A DNA stretch of 8,084 nt from Sphingomonas sp. (GCA_019747165.1 JAIERC010000184.1:1-8084), one strand, 5' to 3'. Shown: positions 1 to 4,663, numbered from the stretch's first letter. A program made the numbers and translations. Notes: generated from the letters alone by a model not told the origin.

Positions 1-244
1 TGCCCGCCCCCGGCCCGCTCGTCAGCGGCCAGCTCCAGCGGCGGGTGACGAGTTCTGCCGCCTGCGCCGTGCCGGGCGCATCGCTGGCGGCAGCACGGAT
101 GATGACGGTGGGATCGGTGATCCGGATGCTGTCGAGCGGTGCCATATTAGGCGCCCCCTCTGGAAAGAGCAGCGGAATCTTGATCTGCGACCAGTCCTCA
201 CGAATCTGGCCGAGCGATATGCGGCGAGCGGCTTCATTGCACAT
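1..244 (-). CDS. SRAP (YedK/HMCES-like) abasic-site protein, N-terminal part
   Basis: The reading frame opens at the ATG on 244-242 and stays open for 81 codons to the window edge, so the 3' part is missing. The protein begins MCNEAARRIS. In the SRAP family, Met is removed so that Cys2 becomes the N-terminal catalytic residue that crosslinks to abasic sites in single-stranded DNA; the Cys directly after this Met fixes the start even though I see no good Shine-Dalgarno sequence. Further family-like segments are APNMAPLDSIRI (about residues 31-42, with the conserved Asn33) and RRWSWP (about 68-73), matching the usual 'RWGLxP' position. Known role of the family: shielding abasic sites as a DNA-protein crosslink, historically named SOS response-associated peptidase. 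The frame uses GC-rich third positions, as uvrA does, so it looks like resident chromosomal DNA. A dispersed hairpin repeat starts 12 bp upstream of the start codon. Only the catalytic C-terminal half remains unverified. Confidence 0.85.
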   Translation of the reverse strand, partial: MCNEAARRISLGQIREDWSQIKIPLLFPEGAPNMAPLDSIRITDPTVIIRAAASDAPGTAQAAELVTRRWSWPLTSGPGAG

Positions 245-255
245 CGCGCGAGGCT

Positions 256-330
256 AGGATTTAGCGAACGCCAAATCCAGCGCCCCCTCGCGCGATCGAC
301 CGGCGCCACCCAAGCGACGTCCGACGATGC
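256..330 (+). repeat. Dispersed hairpin repeat, copy 1
   Basis: This segment aligns with 2095-2166 in the same orientation. Both begin AGGATTTAGCG, both have a GGATTT/AAATCC inverted pair at the left end, and both share the block GACCGGCG followed closely by CCCAAGCGACG and CCGACG. In this copy the left stem has one internal mismatch and the CGCC/GCGACG stem is imperfect, so it is the more eroded copy. It sits directly upstream of the SRAP start codon and may contain part of that gene's leader. Nature unknown: a REP-like or small non-autonomous element is the simplest reading. Confidence 0.6.
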
Positions 331-552
331 GGCCCTTCGACTGCCTGCAAGGCAGGCGCTCAGGACATGCTTTGCCGCCGCGGACTTCGTGCATTCAGTA
401 AGCTGGCGCTTTAATTCTATTCTGCAGCCGCTGCTCGATGCGGTGTTAGCGGCATCGAACGAACGAGCTACGGCAAAACGGCCGATGTTTACGCAGCGGA
501 GAGATCGACCTTATGTTTAGTGTACGGCCGTCGCTATATCAAATAATACTGA
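331..552. other. Gene-free intergenic stretch with two hairpins
   Basis: No reading frame here has coding character. Two perfect inverted repeats are visible: GCCTGC/GCAGGC around a 3-nt loop (343-357) and TCGATGC/GCATCGA around a 10-nt loop (435-458). Neither is followed by a T-tract on either strand, so I do not call them intrinsic terminators. The stretch lies between the FkbM stop codon and the dispersed repeat in front of the SRAP gene, and the last 150 bases are noticeably more AT-rich. It presumably holds the FkbM 3' end and the SRAP promoter, but I cannot place either. Confidence 0.5.
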
Positions 553-1455
553 TCAACGCCTACACATCAACAGACCAGCTGCGTAATCGGTGTTGAGAAC
601 CTCAGATTTTGACATCATAATACCGGTATCAATATTGAAAAACGACAGACCTTGGCTAGACAATTCGTCCAAGAAATCGCTGGGCGACCCGCCATTACTC
701 GTGATTTGACCTGGCGACCATTCCATAATTATCTTGAGTTGAGGATTTGTCTCAATTGTCTTTCGAGCCCCGCGTAACGCATCCGGCTCTGCGCCCTCCA
801 CATCAATTTTCATGAAATCTAGCTTCCCCTTCAATTGGGGAAGGAGATCGTCGATACGAAGGCCTGCACAGGTAAACGCTTGCGCTGGCGGTTCCCCGTG
901 CCATTCGGTGAGCGCCTTGTCCGCAAAGGCCACACTGGTGTTCCCGGACCTGCCGACGCGGCGATGCAGAACGAGTTCTTCGCCAGTGGAGTTTGCTGCC
1001 GCGTGAATAGCCGATCCCGCATGCTGTAGGCCGTTAATCATGATGTTATCGCGACATAATTCATACACGTGCCGATCGGGCTCGATTCCAAAAACCTTGC
1101 CGTTGGACGCTAAACGAGAAAGAAGGCACGTGAAAAAACCAAAATTTGAACCAACATCAAGACAATGATTGTCTCTCGTTACATTTTTCAAAAAATAATC
1201 TGTCAACGATAGTTCATAAACGCCAGTAATGATGAACCATGGGCTGATGAGCAGGTCATTTGCCTCAACGAGATAAGCGAAATTCATTCCACCCGTAACG
1301 ACTTTATTTAAAACGCGATTGTTACCCATATATGTTGCGCGACCGCCGTGCGAAAGTGCCTCCAACCGAGATAGTCTGGATTCAATGTCCTGCGGCAATT
1401 CATAGCGATATCTGTTCTTCCAGAGCTCAACAGTTCGCTTTATGGTTGTTATCAT
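553..1455 (-). CDS. FkbM-family SAM-dependent methyltransferase
   Basis: A 300-residue protein with the FkbM methyltransferase layout. The SAM-binding motif I is HCLDVGSNFGFFT (about residues 97-109), the acidic ribose-binding residue is Glu125 in FGIEPD, and the family-typical C-terminal block FMKIDVEGAEPDALRGA occupies about 214-230. The N-terminal 95 residues are a less conserved lead-in. No signal peptide or membrane segment is seen, so it should be cytoplasmic. FkbM enzymes O-methylate sugars or secondary metabolites; in Proteobacteria they commonly sit in polysaccharide or glycan loci, but no such neighbours are visible, so the substrate is unknown. The start is supported by a GAGGGA Shine-Dalgarno just upstream of the ATG. 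Base composition is clearly AT-richer and codon use more relaxed than in uvrA or SRAP, which suggests horizontal acquisition. It is a single-gene unit here; the stop TGA is at 555-553. Confidence 0.9.
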   Translation of the reverse strand: MITTIKRTVELWKNRYRYELPQDIESRLSRLEALSHGGRATYMGNNRVLNKVVTGGMNFAYLVEANDLLISPWFIITGVYELSLTDYFLKNVTRDNHCLDVGSNFGFFTCLLSRLASNGKVFGIEPDRHVYELCRDNIMINGLQHAGSAIHAAANSTGEELVLHRRVGRSGNTSVAFADKALTEWHGEPPAQAFTCAGLRIDDLLPQLKGKLDFMKIDVEGAEPDALRGARKTIETNPQLKIIMEWSPGQITSNGGSPSDFLDELSSQGLSFFNIDTGIMMSKSEVLNTDYAAGLLMCRR

Positions 1456-1476
1456 GGTCCCTCACAACAAATTGAT

Positions 1477-1504
1477 AGTATATAAAGTCGTTATAGTGCC
1501 GCAA
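1477..1504 (-). promoter_or_regulatory. Candidate sigma70-type promoter for the FkbM gene
   Basis: On the minus strand a TTGCGG (1504-1499) and a TATACT (1482-1477) are separated by 16 bp, with the FkbM start codon about 22 bases downstream of the -10 element. The surroundings are AT-rich. This is pattern matching only; a competing -10-like TATAAC lies inside the spacer. Confidence 0.3.
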
Positions 1505-1750
1505 CATTCAAGCGTAATTGCCGTTTATTTACGTGACATATTTGCTTAGCCAAAGATATTTGGCCGCACAAGATGGACCCCGTCCAGACATTAATCGGAG
1601 ATGATATTTTTTTGCAGTCGAGGCTAATATCCGGCCCGCGCTAAGCATGCGGGTCGTCGTACGATGGCTTTTTAATAAACTGTCATCGCAATTCCGCAAG
1701 GGCGGGGAAAGACAGAAGCGGGCAAATGATGGAACAATCCCAACCTCTCG
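1505..1750. other. Gene-free stretch upstream of the FkbM gene
   Basis: I find no frame with convincing coding character. The left part (to about 1620) is AT-rich like the FkbM gene, and the composition turns GC-rich from about 1690, so a junction between acquired and resident DNA may lie near 1620-1690. A CCCGC/GCGGG inverted repeat sits around 1633-1652 without a following T-tract. One GCGGGGAAAG decamer (1702-1711) resembles the box sequence seen upstream of the DndB-like gene, but stands alone. Confidence 0.4.
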
Positions 1751-1867
1751 CCACTCGGCGCCCGCATCCTTTATCCTCCGCAGCAACGCCTGCTTGCTCG
1801 CCGTGCGGCGGGCACCGCTGTTGCGAGGAAGACCGGCGATCCTGCTTGCAGCGCGGACGCACTCGAC
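1751..1867 (-). pseudogene. Decayed copy of the 56-residue 'LPRNSG' protein gene
   Basis: Translated on the minus strand, these 39 codons match the C-terminal 39 residues of the intact protein encoded at 4493-4663 without a gap: I count 25 of 39 identical residues, including LPRNSG, RRT, SKQALL, DAG and the terminal EW. The intact gene stops right after EW, whereas here the stop is lost (TGG-CGA-GAG) and the frame runs on for more than 70 codons of unrelated, non-coding-looking sequence. Upstream of residue 1 of the match, only a short LAA remains recognisable, separated by two extra codons, and no start codon is evident. I therefore call it a degraded paralogue. Its N-terminal side faces the start of the plus-strand BrnA-like gene. 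Confidence 0.65.
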
Positions 1868-2083
1868 ATGGCCGCCTTTATCGTGGGCAGCAAGGTGATC
1901 CGCCCGGCGACGGGCTATCTCGGCCCGAACGGCATGGTCCGCGGCCGCCCGCCGGTGCGCGGGGTGGCAAAGCAGCAGGTGACGCTGCGGATTGATCCTG
2001 ATGTGATCGCGAAGTTTCGCGAGGACGGGCCGGGCTGGCAGGCGCGGATGAATGAGGCGCTGCGGAAGGCGGTGGGGTTGTGA
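1868..2083 (+). CDS. Solitary BrnA-antitoxin-like DNA-binding protein
   Basis: A 71-residue protein whose C-terminal half matches the BrnA antitoxin pattern: KQQVTLRIDPDVIAKF (about residues 35-50) followed by GPGWQARMNEALRKAVG (about 54-70). In BrnTA systems this ribbon-helix-helix-like part binds DNA and the protein neutralises the BrnT RNase. No brnT is visible next to it, so it is an orphan here, either a remnant antitoxin or a stand-alone regulator. Third positions are strongly G/C from the first codon on, which supports the ATG at 1868; there is no convincing Shine-Dalgarno, and the ATG at 1934 (MVRGRPPVRG, 49 residues) is a possible alternative. The GRPP segment before the domain is typical of a short basic linker. 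A second, broken member of the same family lies at 2559-2698. The stop is followed after 11 bp by copy 2 of the dispersed repeat. Confidence 0.7.
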   Translation: MAAFIVGSKVIRPATGYLGPNGMVRGRPPVRGVAKQQVTLRIDPDVIAKFREDGPGWQARMNEALRKAVGL

Positions 2084-2094
2084 CCGCGCGGCCA

Positions 2095-2166
2095 AGGATT
2101 TAGCGCTGCTAAATCCGCGCGCTCAAGCGCGGTCCGACCGGCGTCGCCCAAGCGACGACCGACGCG
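2095..2166 (+). repeat. Dispersed hairpin repeat, copy 2 (well preserved)
   Basis: Same element as at 256-330 and in the same orientation, but with perfect stems. In order: GGATTTAGC/GCTAAATCC around 3 nt (2096-2116), CCGCGC/GCGCGG around 6 nt (about 2115-2132), and CGTCGC/GCGACG around CCAA (2142-2157). No T-tract follows, so termination is not its obvious function. It begins 12 bases after the BrnA-like stop. Confidence 0.65.
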
Positions 2167-2175
2167 TTCCGGGTG

Positions 2176-2194
2176 AAGGATGCCCCGCATCCTT
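2176..2194. repeat. Perfect 8-bp hairpin after the dispersed repeat
   Basis: AAGGATGC and GCATCCTT flank a 3-nt CCC loop. It stands 9 bases after the repeat copy and may be a fourth arm of the same element, though the other copy does not show it. The remaining sequence to the DUF433 start (2195-2302) shows no gene; a TTGAAA near 2272 could be a -35 element for the DUF433 gene, but I see no matching -10. Confidence 0.45.
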
Positions 2195-2302
2195 TAGGTC
2201 ATGCCGGGGGCATGGCCGACCCGCAACGGGCTTTGCCGCGGCGTGGTGACCGTGCTCCTTCCCCGGTTGAAAATTCGCGCATTTCCTGACACCTTCACGC
2301 GC

Positions 2303-2536
2303 ATGACGCTCCCCGGCCATCCCCGTATCGCGATCGACCCTGCCGTGTGCGGCGGGCGTCCGATTGTCGCGGGCACGCGGATGCGCGTGAGCGATGTGTT
2401 GGAAATGCTGGCAGGCGGCGCGACCCCAGCCGAAATCGCCGCCGATTTCCCCTATGTCGGTGAAGCGGATGTGCGCGCGGTGCTGGCCTATGCGGCGGGC
2501 CTCGCCGATCACCCGGTCGTCATCGCCGCTGAATGA
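2303..2536 (+). CDS. DUF433-family antitoxin
   Basis: A 77-residue protein that is almost entirely one DUF433 domain: HPRIAIDPAVCGGRPIVAGT (about residues 6-25), then MRVSDVLEMLAGGATPAEI and DFPYVGEADVRAVLAYAA (to about residue 65). DUF433 proteins carry a winged or homeodomain-like HTH and are usually the antitoxin of a two-gene module whose toxin is a DUF5615/PIN-like nuclease (VapB45/VapC45 type). The ATG at 2303 is chosen over an in-frame ATG at 2201 because the domain begins right after it and the longer N-terminus crosses the intergenic region near the hairpins. There is no clear Shine-Dalgarno. Its stop overlaps the toxin start by four bases (ATGA), the standard operon arrangement, but the toxin is destroyed. 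Expected role now: an orphan DNA-binding protein or immunity remnant. Confidence 0.88.
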   Translation: MTLPGHPRIAIDPAVCGGRPIVAGTRMRVSDVLEMLAGGATPAEIAADFPYVGEADVRAVLAYAAGLADHPVVIAAE

Positions 2537-2568
2537 AGTTCCTGATCGACGCGCAATTGCCGCCCGCC
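2533..2568 (+). pseudogene. DUF5615 (PIN-like) toxin stump, 12 codons
   Basis: The sequence starts with an ATG overlapping the antitoxin stop and reads MKFLIDAQLPPA, the canonical N-terminus of DUF5615 PIN-like toxins, including the first acidic active-site residue (Asp6). Family members run to roughly 110-120 residues. After codon 12 all similarity ends: the following sequence is a BrnA-like coding segment in a different frame, and the toxin frame continues as a meaningless 67-residue ORF to 2736. The remaining acidic residues of the PIN site are absent, so no toxin activity is possible. Inference: deletion or recombination removed the toxin body and left the antitoxin. Confidence 0.8.
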
Positions 2569-2698
2569 GGTACGTGGCGTGGCGAAACAGCAAGTGACGC
2601 TGCGCATCGACCCCAACGTGATCGCCAAATTCCGCGAGGGCGGCCCGGGTTGGCAAGCGCGGAAAAGCGAAGAAATCGAAAATACCGTGGAGTTATGA
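2559..2698 (+). pseudogene. 5'-truncated BrnA-like gene fragment
   Basis: Read from codon 2561, this gives RPPVRGVAKQQVTLRIDP and onward to a TGA at 2696-2698 (45 residues). It aligns without gaps with 1944-2047 of the intact BrnA-like gene: I count 85 of 104 identical bases, with 17 of the 19 differences silent, giving 32 of 34 identical residues up to WQAR. After WQAR identity collapses to 3 of 11, and the DNA turns A-rich from 2663. The fragment has no start codon of its own and lies out of frame with the toxin stump that precedes it. The mainly silent divergence says it came from a once functional relative, not from a recent copy of the neighbouring gene. Confidence 0.75.
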
Positions 2699-2760
2699 AA
2701 GTGTATTTAGCGAACTACCATCGTAAGTTCAAATAATACGAATGAAGGTGCTTGAATGAA

Positions 2761-2790
2761 AGGGGAGCATCTGCTTGCAGATGCTCCCCT
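2761..2790 (-). terminator. Perfect 14-bp-stem terminator of the DndB-like/HTH operon
   Basis: AGGGGAGCATCTGC and its exact complement are separated by only TT. On the minus strand the hairpin begins four bases after the HTH stop codon (2797-2795) and ends ...CCCCTTTCATTC, a short, imperfect U-tract. Position and stem strength make it the operon terminator; the weak U-tract leaves open that it also protects the 3' end. Together with 2699-2760, which shows no gene, it separates this operon from the broken plus-strand genes. Confidence 0.75.
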
Positions 2791-2794
2791 AAAG

Positions 2795-2956
2795 TCACTC
2801 TGGATATCGCTTATTGTTTAGGACCTCCGACACTCGGCCCTGATTGATGTCAAGCGCTGCGGCGATTTGATGCTGAAACAATTCGGTGTTTTGCGCGAGA
2901 TACCTAATTTTCGCAGCGATGTCCGGGGTTAAAGTCTTTCGGCGACGCCTAGCCAT
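2795..2956 (-). CDS. Small helix-turn-helix protein (53 aa)
   Basis: The 53-residue protein has a very basic start (MARRRRKTLT) followed by a compact HTH: IAAKIRYLAQN, then FQHQIAAALDI, a turn at NQG, and a recognition helix RVSEVLNNKRY. This resembles short HTH proteins of phages and mobile elements that bind DNA directly. The ATG at 2956 is preferred over an upstream in-frame start at 3016 because it has a very good GAGGAGG Shine-Dalgarno six bases away, encoded inside the end of the upstream gene, and because it starts one base after that gene's stop. It is therefore the second gene of an operon with the DndB-like gene. By position it is a likely regulator of that operon, and the box array at 4254-4325 is its natural candidate target; this is inference. 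The gene was too short to be recognised by name. Confidence 0.8.
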   Translation of the reverse strand: MARRRRKTLTPDIAAKIRYLAQNTELFQHQIAAALDINQGRVSEVLNNKRYPE

Positions 2957-2957
2957 C

Positions 2958-4181
2958 TCACGCCTCCTCGGAAGAAACTTCAAGATGGTCAGTAACACCG
3001 GTCTTCCGCCGCACATAATCTAAGATGTTTTGAACGTTCGAACGGCCAGCTCCAGCGATAGACACTCGCTTGCGCCCAGCTTGATCGACCACATCAGCAC
3101 CGGTGAATTTGTCGATTTCAGCCTGACCCAGCATCGGAATCCAGTCAGAATTGTACCGGCTCCAGTCTAGGCGACCAGCCGCTCTCGCAAACTCTTCCAT
3201 CTGATCGCTTTCAAGATTAAGTCGGTGTGCTAGATCGTTATAAAACACACCGAGCGCCTGCCAGCCGGGTGATGTCAGGTGAAGACTATCGCGATCAGCG
3301 AACGCTGATCCCATTTCATCGGCGAACGCTGCCAAGAACCCTTCGATTTTTTCCATTTCAACTGCAAAAGTCTCTCGCGTCAAATTTGGATTTTCGGTCG
3401 TTGCCATATTAGACTCTTGGAATGCTCGACCTTCTAGTGCGCCTCGTACAAATCTTACGAGCACGGTTTGAACAACTAGCTCGGTGCTCTTTTTACCTAG
3501 GCTAGCGGCTCGTTCGGCAACGCCACCATTTTCAGAGATTACGGCTGCTTCGCCTATGCGGCTAGCAAACGTAATATAAAGGTCGCTAGTATCTAAAGCC
3601 ACGGCGTGGCTCTTCGATACAGGCTGCACCTTAAAATTCATATCATGAAAGAGTTGACCTAGTTCTTTATAACTTAAAGGTTTCTGACCGGGCTTCGGTG
3701 CAAATATCGTCACCGGAAAAACCATGTTGTCGAGTATTTCCGTCCGGCCTTCGTCCAACAAATCCAACGCAGCGGTTACACGACCCAAGCCATCTAGCAT
3801 TACTCGAGCAGTTGATGGAGAGAGGTCAATCTTGAGCGTGCCTACACCAGAGTCACTACTCTGTTCAAAATCGAGTGGCCGAATGAAGCCAATCGAAATG
3901 GCTGGGAATGCGCCAATTGTTATGGCGTCTGGCGCAAAGCGGTCTTCCATGTAGCCAGTTAGGCTGTCTCGCCTATTCTTTGCAGTCTTGCGCTGCAGGA
4001 ATTCGTAGATTTCTCGAACCTCGGGGAGGAGTTGTTTCCAGTTTTTGCTTCGGGGGTCGTGACCCAAAAGCGCGACGATCGACTGTGCAGTCGCTTGGGT
4101 CGCATACGAAGCAAGCCGGTCGCCAAAATATCCTTGGATAGCCGGGACTGGAAGCTTGAGTTCGATGGTACTGAGTGCCAT
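2958..4181 (-). CDS. DndB-like / DGQHR-domain protein
   Basis: A 407-residue protein with the layout of the DGQHR/DndB family. The signature region is VMLDGLGRVTAAL (about residues 128-138, where the usual motif is DGQHRxxA), followed by a beta-rich VFPVTIFA (154-161), then QLFHDMNFKVQPVSKSHAVA (about 176-195), which matches the 'QxFxDxN...kPVsKs' block of DndB, and a C-terminal GWQALGVFYNDLA and LDWSRYNSDW (about 307-347). DndB is known as the regulator of DNA phosphorothioation clusters and is distantly related to ParB/sulfiredoxin folds; other DGQHR proteins occur alone in genomic islands. No dndC, dndD or dndE lies nearby, so sulfur modification cannot be claimed. The Gln-His of the signature is replaced by Leu-Gly while Asp130, Gly131 and Arg134 remain. 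The start has an AAGGA Shine-Dalgarno 8 bases upstream. Composition is AT-richer than uvrA, suggesting acquisition. The gene heads a two-gene operon with the HTH protein. Confidence 0.75.
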   Translation of the reverse strand: MALSTIELKLPVPAIQGYFGDRLASYATQATAQSIVALLGHDPRSKNWKQLLPEVREIYEFLQRKTAKNRRDSLTGYMEDRFAPDAITIGAFPAISIGFIRPLDFEQSSDSGVGTLKIDLSPSTARVMLDGLGRVTAALDLLDEGRTEILDNMVFPVTIFAPKPGQKPLSYKELGQLFHDMNFKVQPVSKSHAVALDTSDLYITFASRIGEAAVISENGGVAERAASLGKKSTELVVQTVLVRFVRGALEGRAFQESNMATTENPNLTRETFAVEMEKIEGFLAAFADEMGSAFADRDSLHLTSPGWQALGVFYNDLAHRLNLESDQMEEFARAAGRLDWSRYNSDWIPMLGQAEIDKFTGADVVDQAGRKRVSIAGAGRSNVQNILDYVRRKTGVTDHLEVSSEEA

Positions 4182-4210
4182 ATCAAAGGTCCTTCTAAGC
4201 AGAGGGTGTT

Positions 4211-4245
4211 ACGCCGGCGGGAGTTCCAGTCCCGTCGGCGTTTTT
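4211..4245 (+). terminator. Terminator-shaped hairpin in the DndB-like 5' region, plus-strand orientation
   Basis: ACGCCGGCGGGA pairs with TCCCGTCGGCGT around a 7-nt loop, 12 pairs with a single G-T wobble, and TTTTT follows on the plus strand. That is a textbook intrinsic terminator for plus-strand transcription, yet no plus-strand gene precedes it; transcripts reaching it would be antisense to the DndB-like start. On the minus strand the same hairpin sits in the presumed 5' leader, about 16 bases before the Shine-Dalgarno, without a U-tract after it. Confidence 0.6.
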
Positions 4246-4253
4246 GATATGCG

Positions 4254-4325
4254 CCTTTCCCCGCAGTCACACAACCTTTCCCCGCACAAAAACTTACGGG
4301 GAAACAAAAAAGATATGCGGGGAAC
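4254..4325. promoter_or_regulatory. Four-box TTTCCCCGC operator-like array
   Basis: Two identical CCTTTCCCCGC boxes lie at 4254-4264 and 4275-4285, exactly 21 bases apart. Two boxes in the opposite orientation, CGGGGAAA (4297-4304) and GCGGGGAA (4317-4324), have their CGGGG cores (4297 and 4318) again exactly 21 bases apart. The four CCCCG/CGGGG cores are symmetric about 4290/4291. Two-turn spacing and dyad symmetry are what one expects for cooperative binding of a DNA-binding dimer or tetramer. The array lies 73-144 bases upstream of the DndB-like start codon, so it is a likely operator of that operon, with the 53-residue HTH protein as candidate ligand. An origin or binding site for the DndB-like protein itself is the alternative. 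Confidence 0.65.
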
Positions 4326-4392
4326 GGCTAAACTGTAGAAATATCGTAATGATTTGCCGCTGCAGATATTTTTGTCGTCGTGCCTTCCAGCT

Positions 4393-4455
4393 TTTCCCCG
4401 CGTCACAACACGTTCCGGTTTCGCTTTTGACGGGCTGATCCGTAATTCCGGGGAC
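4393..4455. promoter_or_regulatory. Distal TTTCCCCGC-type boxes
   Basis: TTTCCCCGC followed by GTCACA (4393-4407) repeats the sequence of the first box at 4256-4271 apart from one inserted base, so the similarity extends beyond the core. A weaker inverted CGGGGAC is at 4449-4455. Between the main array and these boxes an AAATATC/GATATTT inverted pair (4339-4345 and 4365-4371) is also present. The whole stretch 4182-4492 has no convincing gene and appears to be regulatory. Confidence 0.45.
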
Positions 4456-4492
4456 ACAATACTCATCTCACCCCTCGCTCACTGCACCTCAA

Positions 4493-4663
4493 TCACCACT
4501 CGCCCCCCGCGTCCTCAATCGCCTTCAGCAACGCCTGCTTGCTCTCAGTCCGGCGGTTGCCGCTGTTGCGGGGAAGATCGGTGATGCCGGTTGCCGTGCG
4601 GCGGCGCTCGATATCGGCGGCGAGGGCGGCGAGCGTTGTGCGCCTAGACGTCTTGCCATCCAT
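4493..4663 (-). CDS. 56-residue 'LPRNSG' protein, partner of the nucleotidyltransferase-like gene
   Basis: A short basic protein: an N-terminal helix-prone half (TLAALAADIERRR, about residues 10-22) followed by LPRNSGNRRTESKQALLKAI and the end EDAGGEW. I do not recognise a named family. Its reality is supported by three things: it starts inside the last 20 bases of the upstream gene, as translationally coupled genes do; its third positions are GC-rich; and a second, degenerate copy of the C-terminal 39 residues occurs at 1751-1867, so this is a family and not a chance frame. The ATG at 4663 gives 56 residues. There is no membrane segment or signal peptide. The overlapping order with a nucleotidyltransferase-fold gene resembles toxin-antitoxin or enzyme-regulator pairs, but nothing in the sequence shows which function it has. 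Confidence 0.7.
   Translation of the reverse strand: MDGKTSRRTTLAALAADIERRRTATGITDLPRNSGNRRTESKQALLKAIEDAGGEW

Noticed and set aside
22..309. 95-residue minus-strand ORF at the left edge
   Set aside because: It is the wrong frame of the SRAP gene; the SRAP frame starting at 244 has the catalytic Cys2 and family motifs.
1702..1711. Isolated GCGGGGAAAG matching the box sequence
   Set aside because: A single GC-rich decamer without partner boxes, spacing or a nearby start codon; chance is a sufficient explanation.
1529..2095. 188-residue minus-strand ORF
   Set aside because: Only the stretch at 1751-1867 resembles a protein; the rest is antisense to the BrnA-like gene or runs through AT-rich non-coding DNA after a lost stop.
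2123..2656. 177-residue minus-strand ORF
   Set aside because: It is antisense to the DUF433 gene and crosses the hairpin cluster; composition is that of a shadow frame (rich in His, Arg, Gly and Ala) with no recognisable domain.
4187..4246. tRNA-like 3' half (CTTCTAAG followed by a GTTCCAGTCCC arm)
   Set aside because: The T-loop lacks the conserved TTCRA pattern, no D-arm or acceptor partner exists upstream, and the stem is fully explained as a terminator-shaped hairpin.
4254..4325. CRISPR-like repeat array
   Set aside because: The repeats are only about 10 bases, occur in both orientations and have 10-nt gaps; there are no cas genes. Operator geometry fits better.
4209..4466. 85-residue minus-strand ORF with a plausible GAGGGG Shine-Dalgarno
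   Set aside because: It runs through the box array and the hairpin, its repeated CGER comes from the boxes themselves, and codon use shows no GC3 preference. A real leader peptide cannot be fully excluded.
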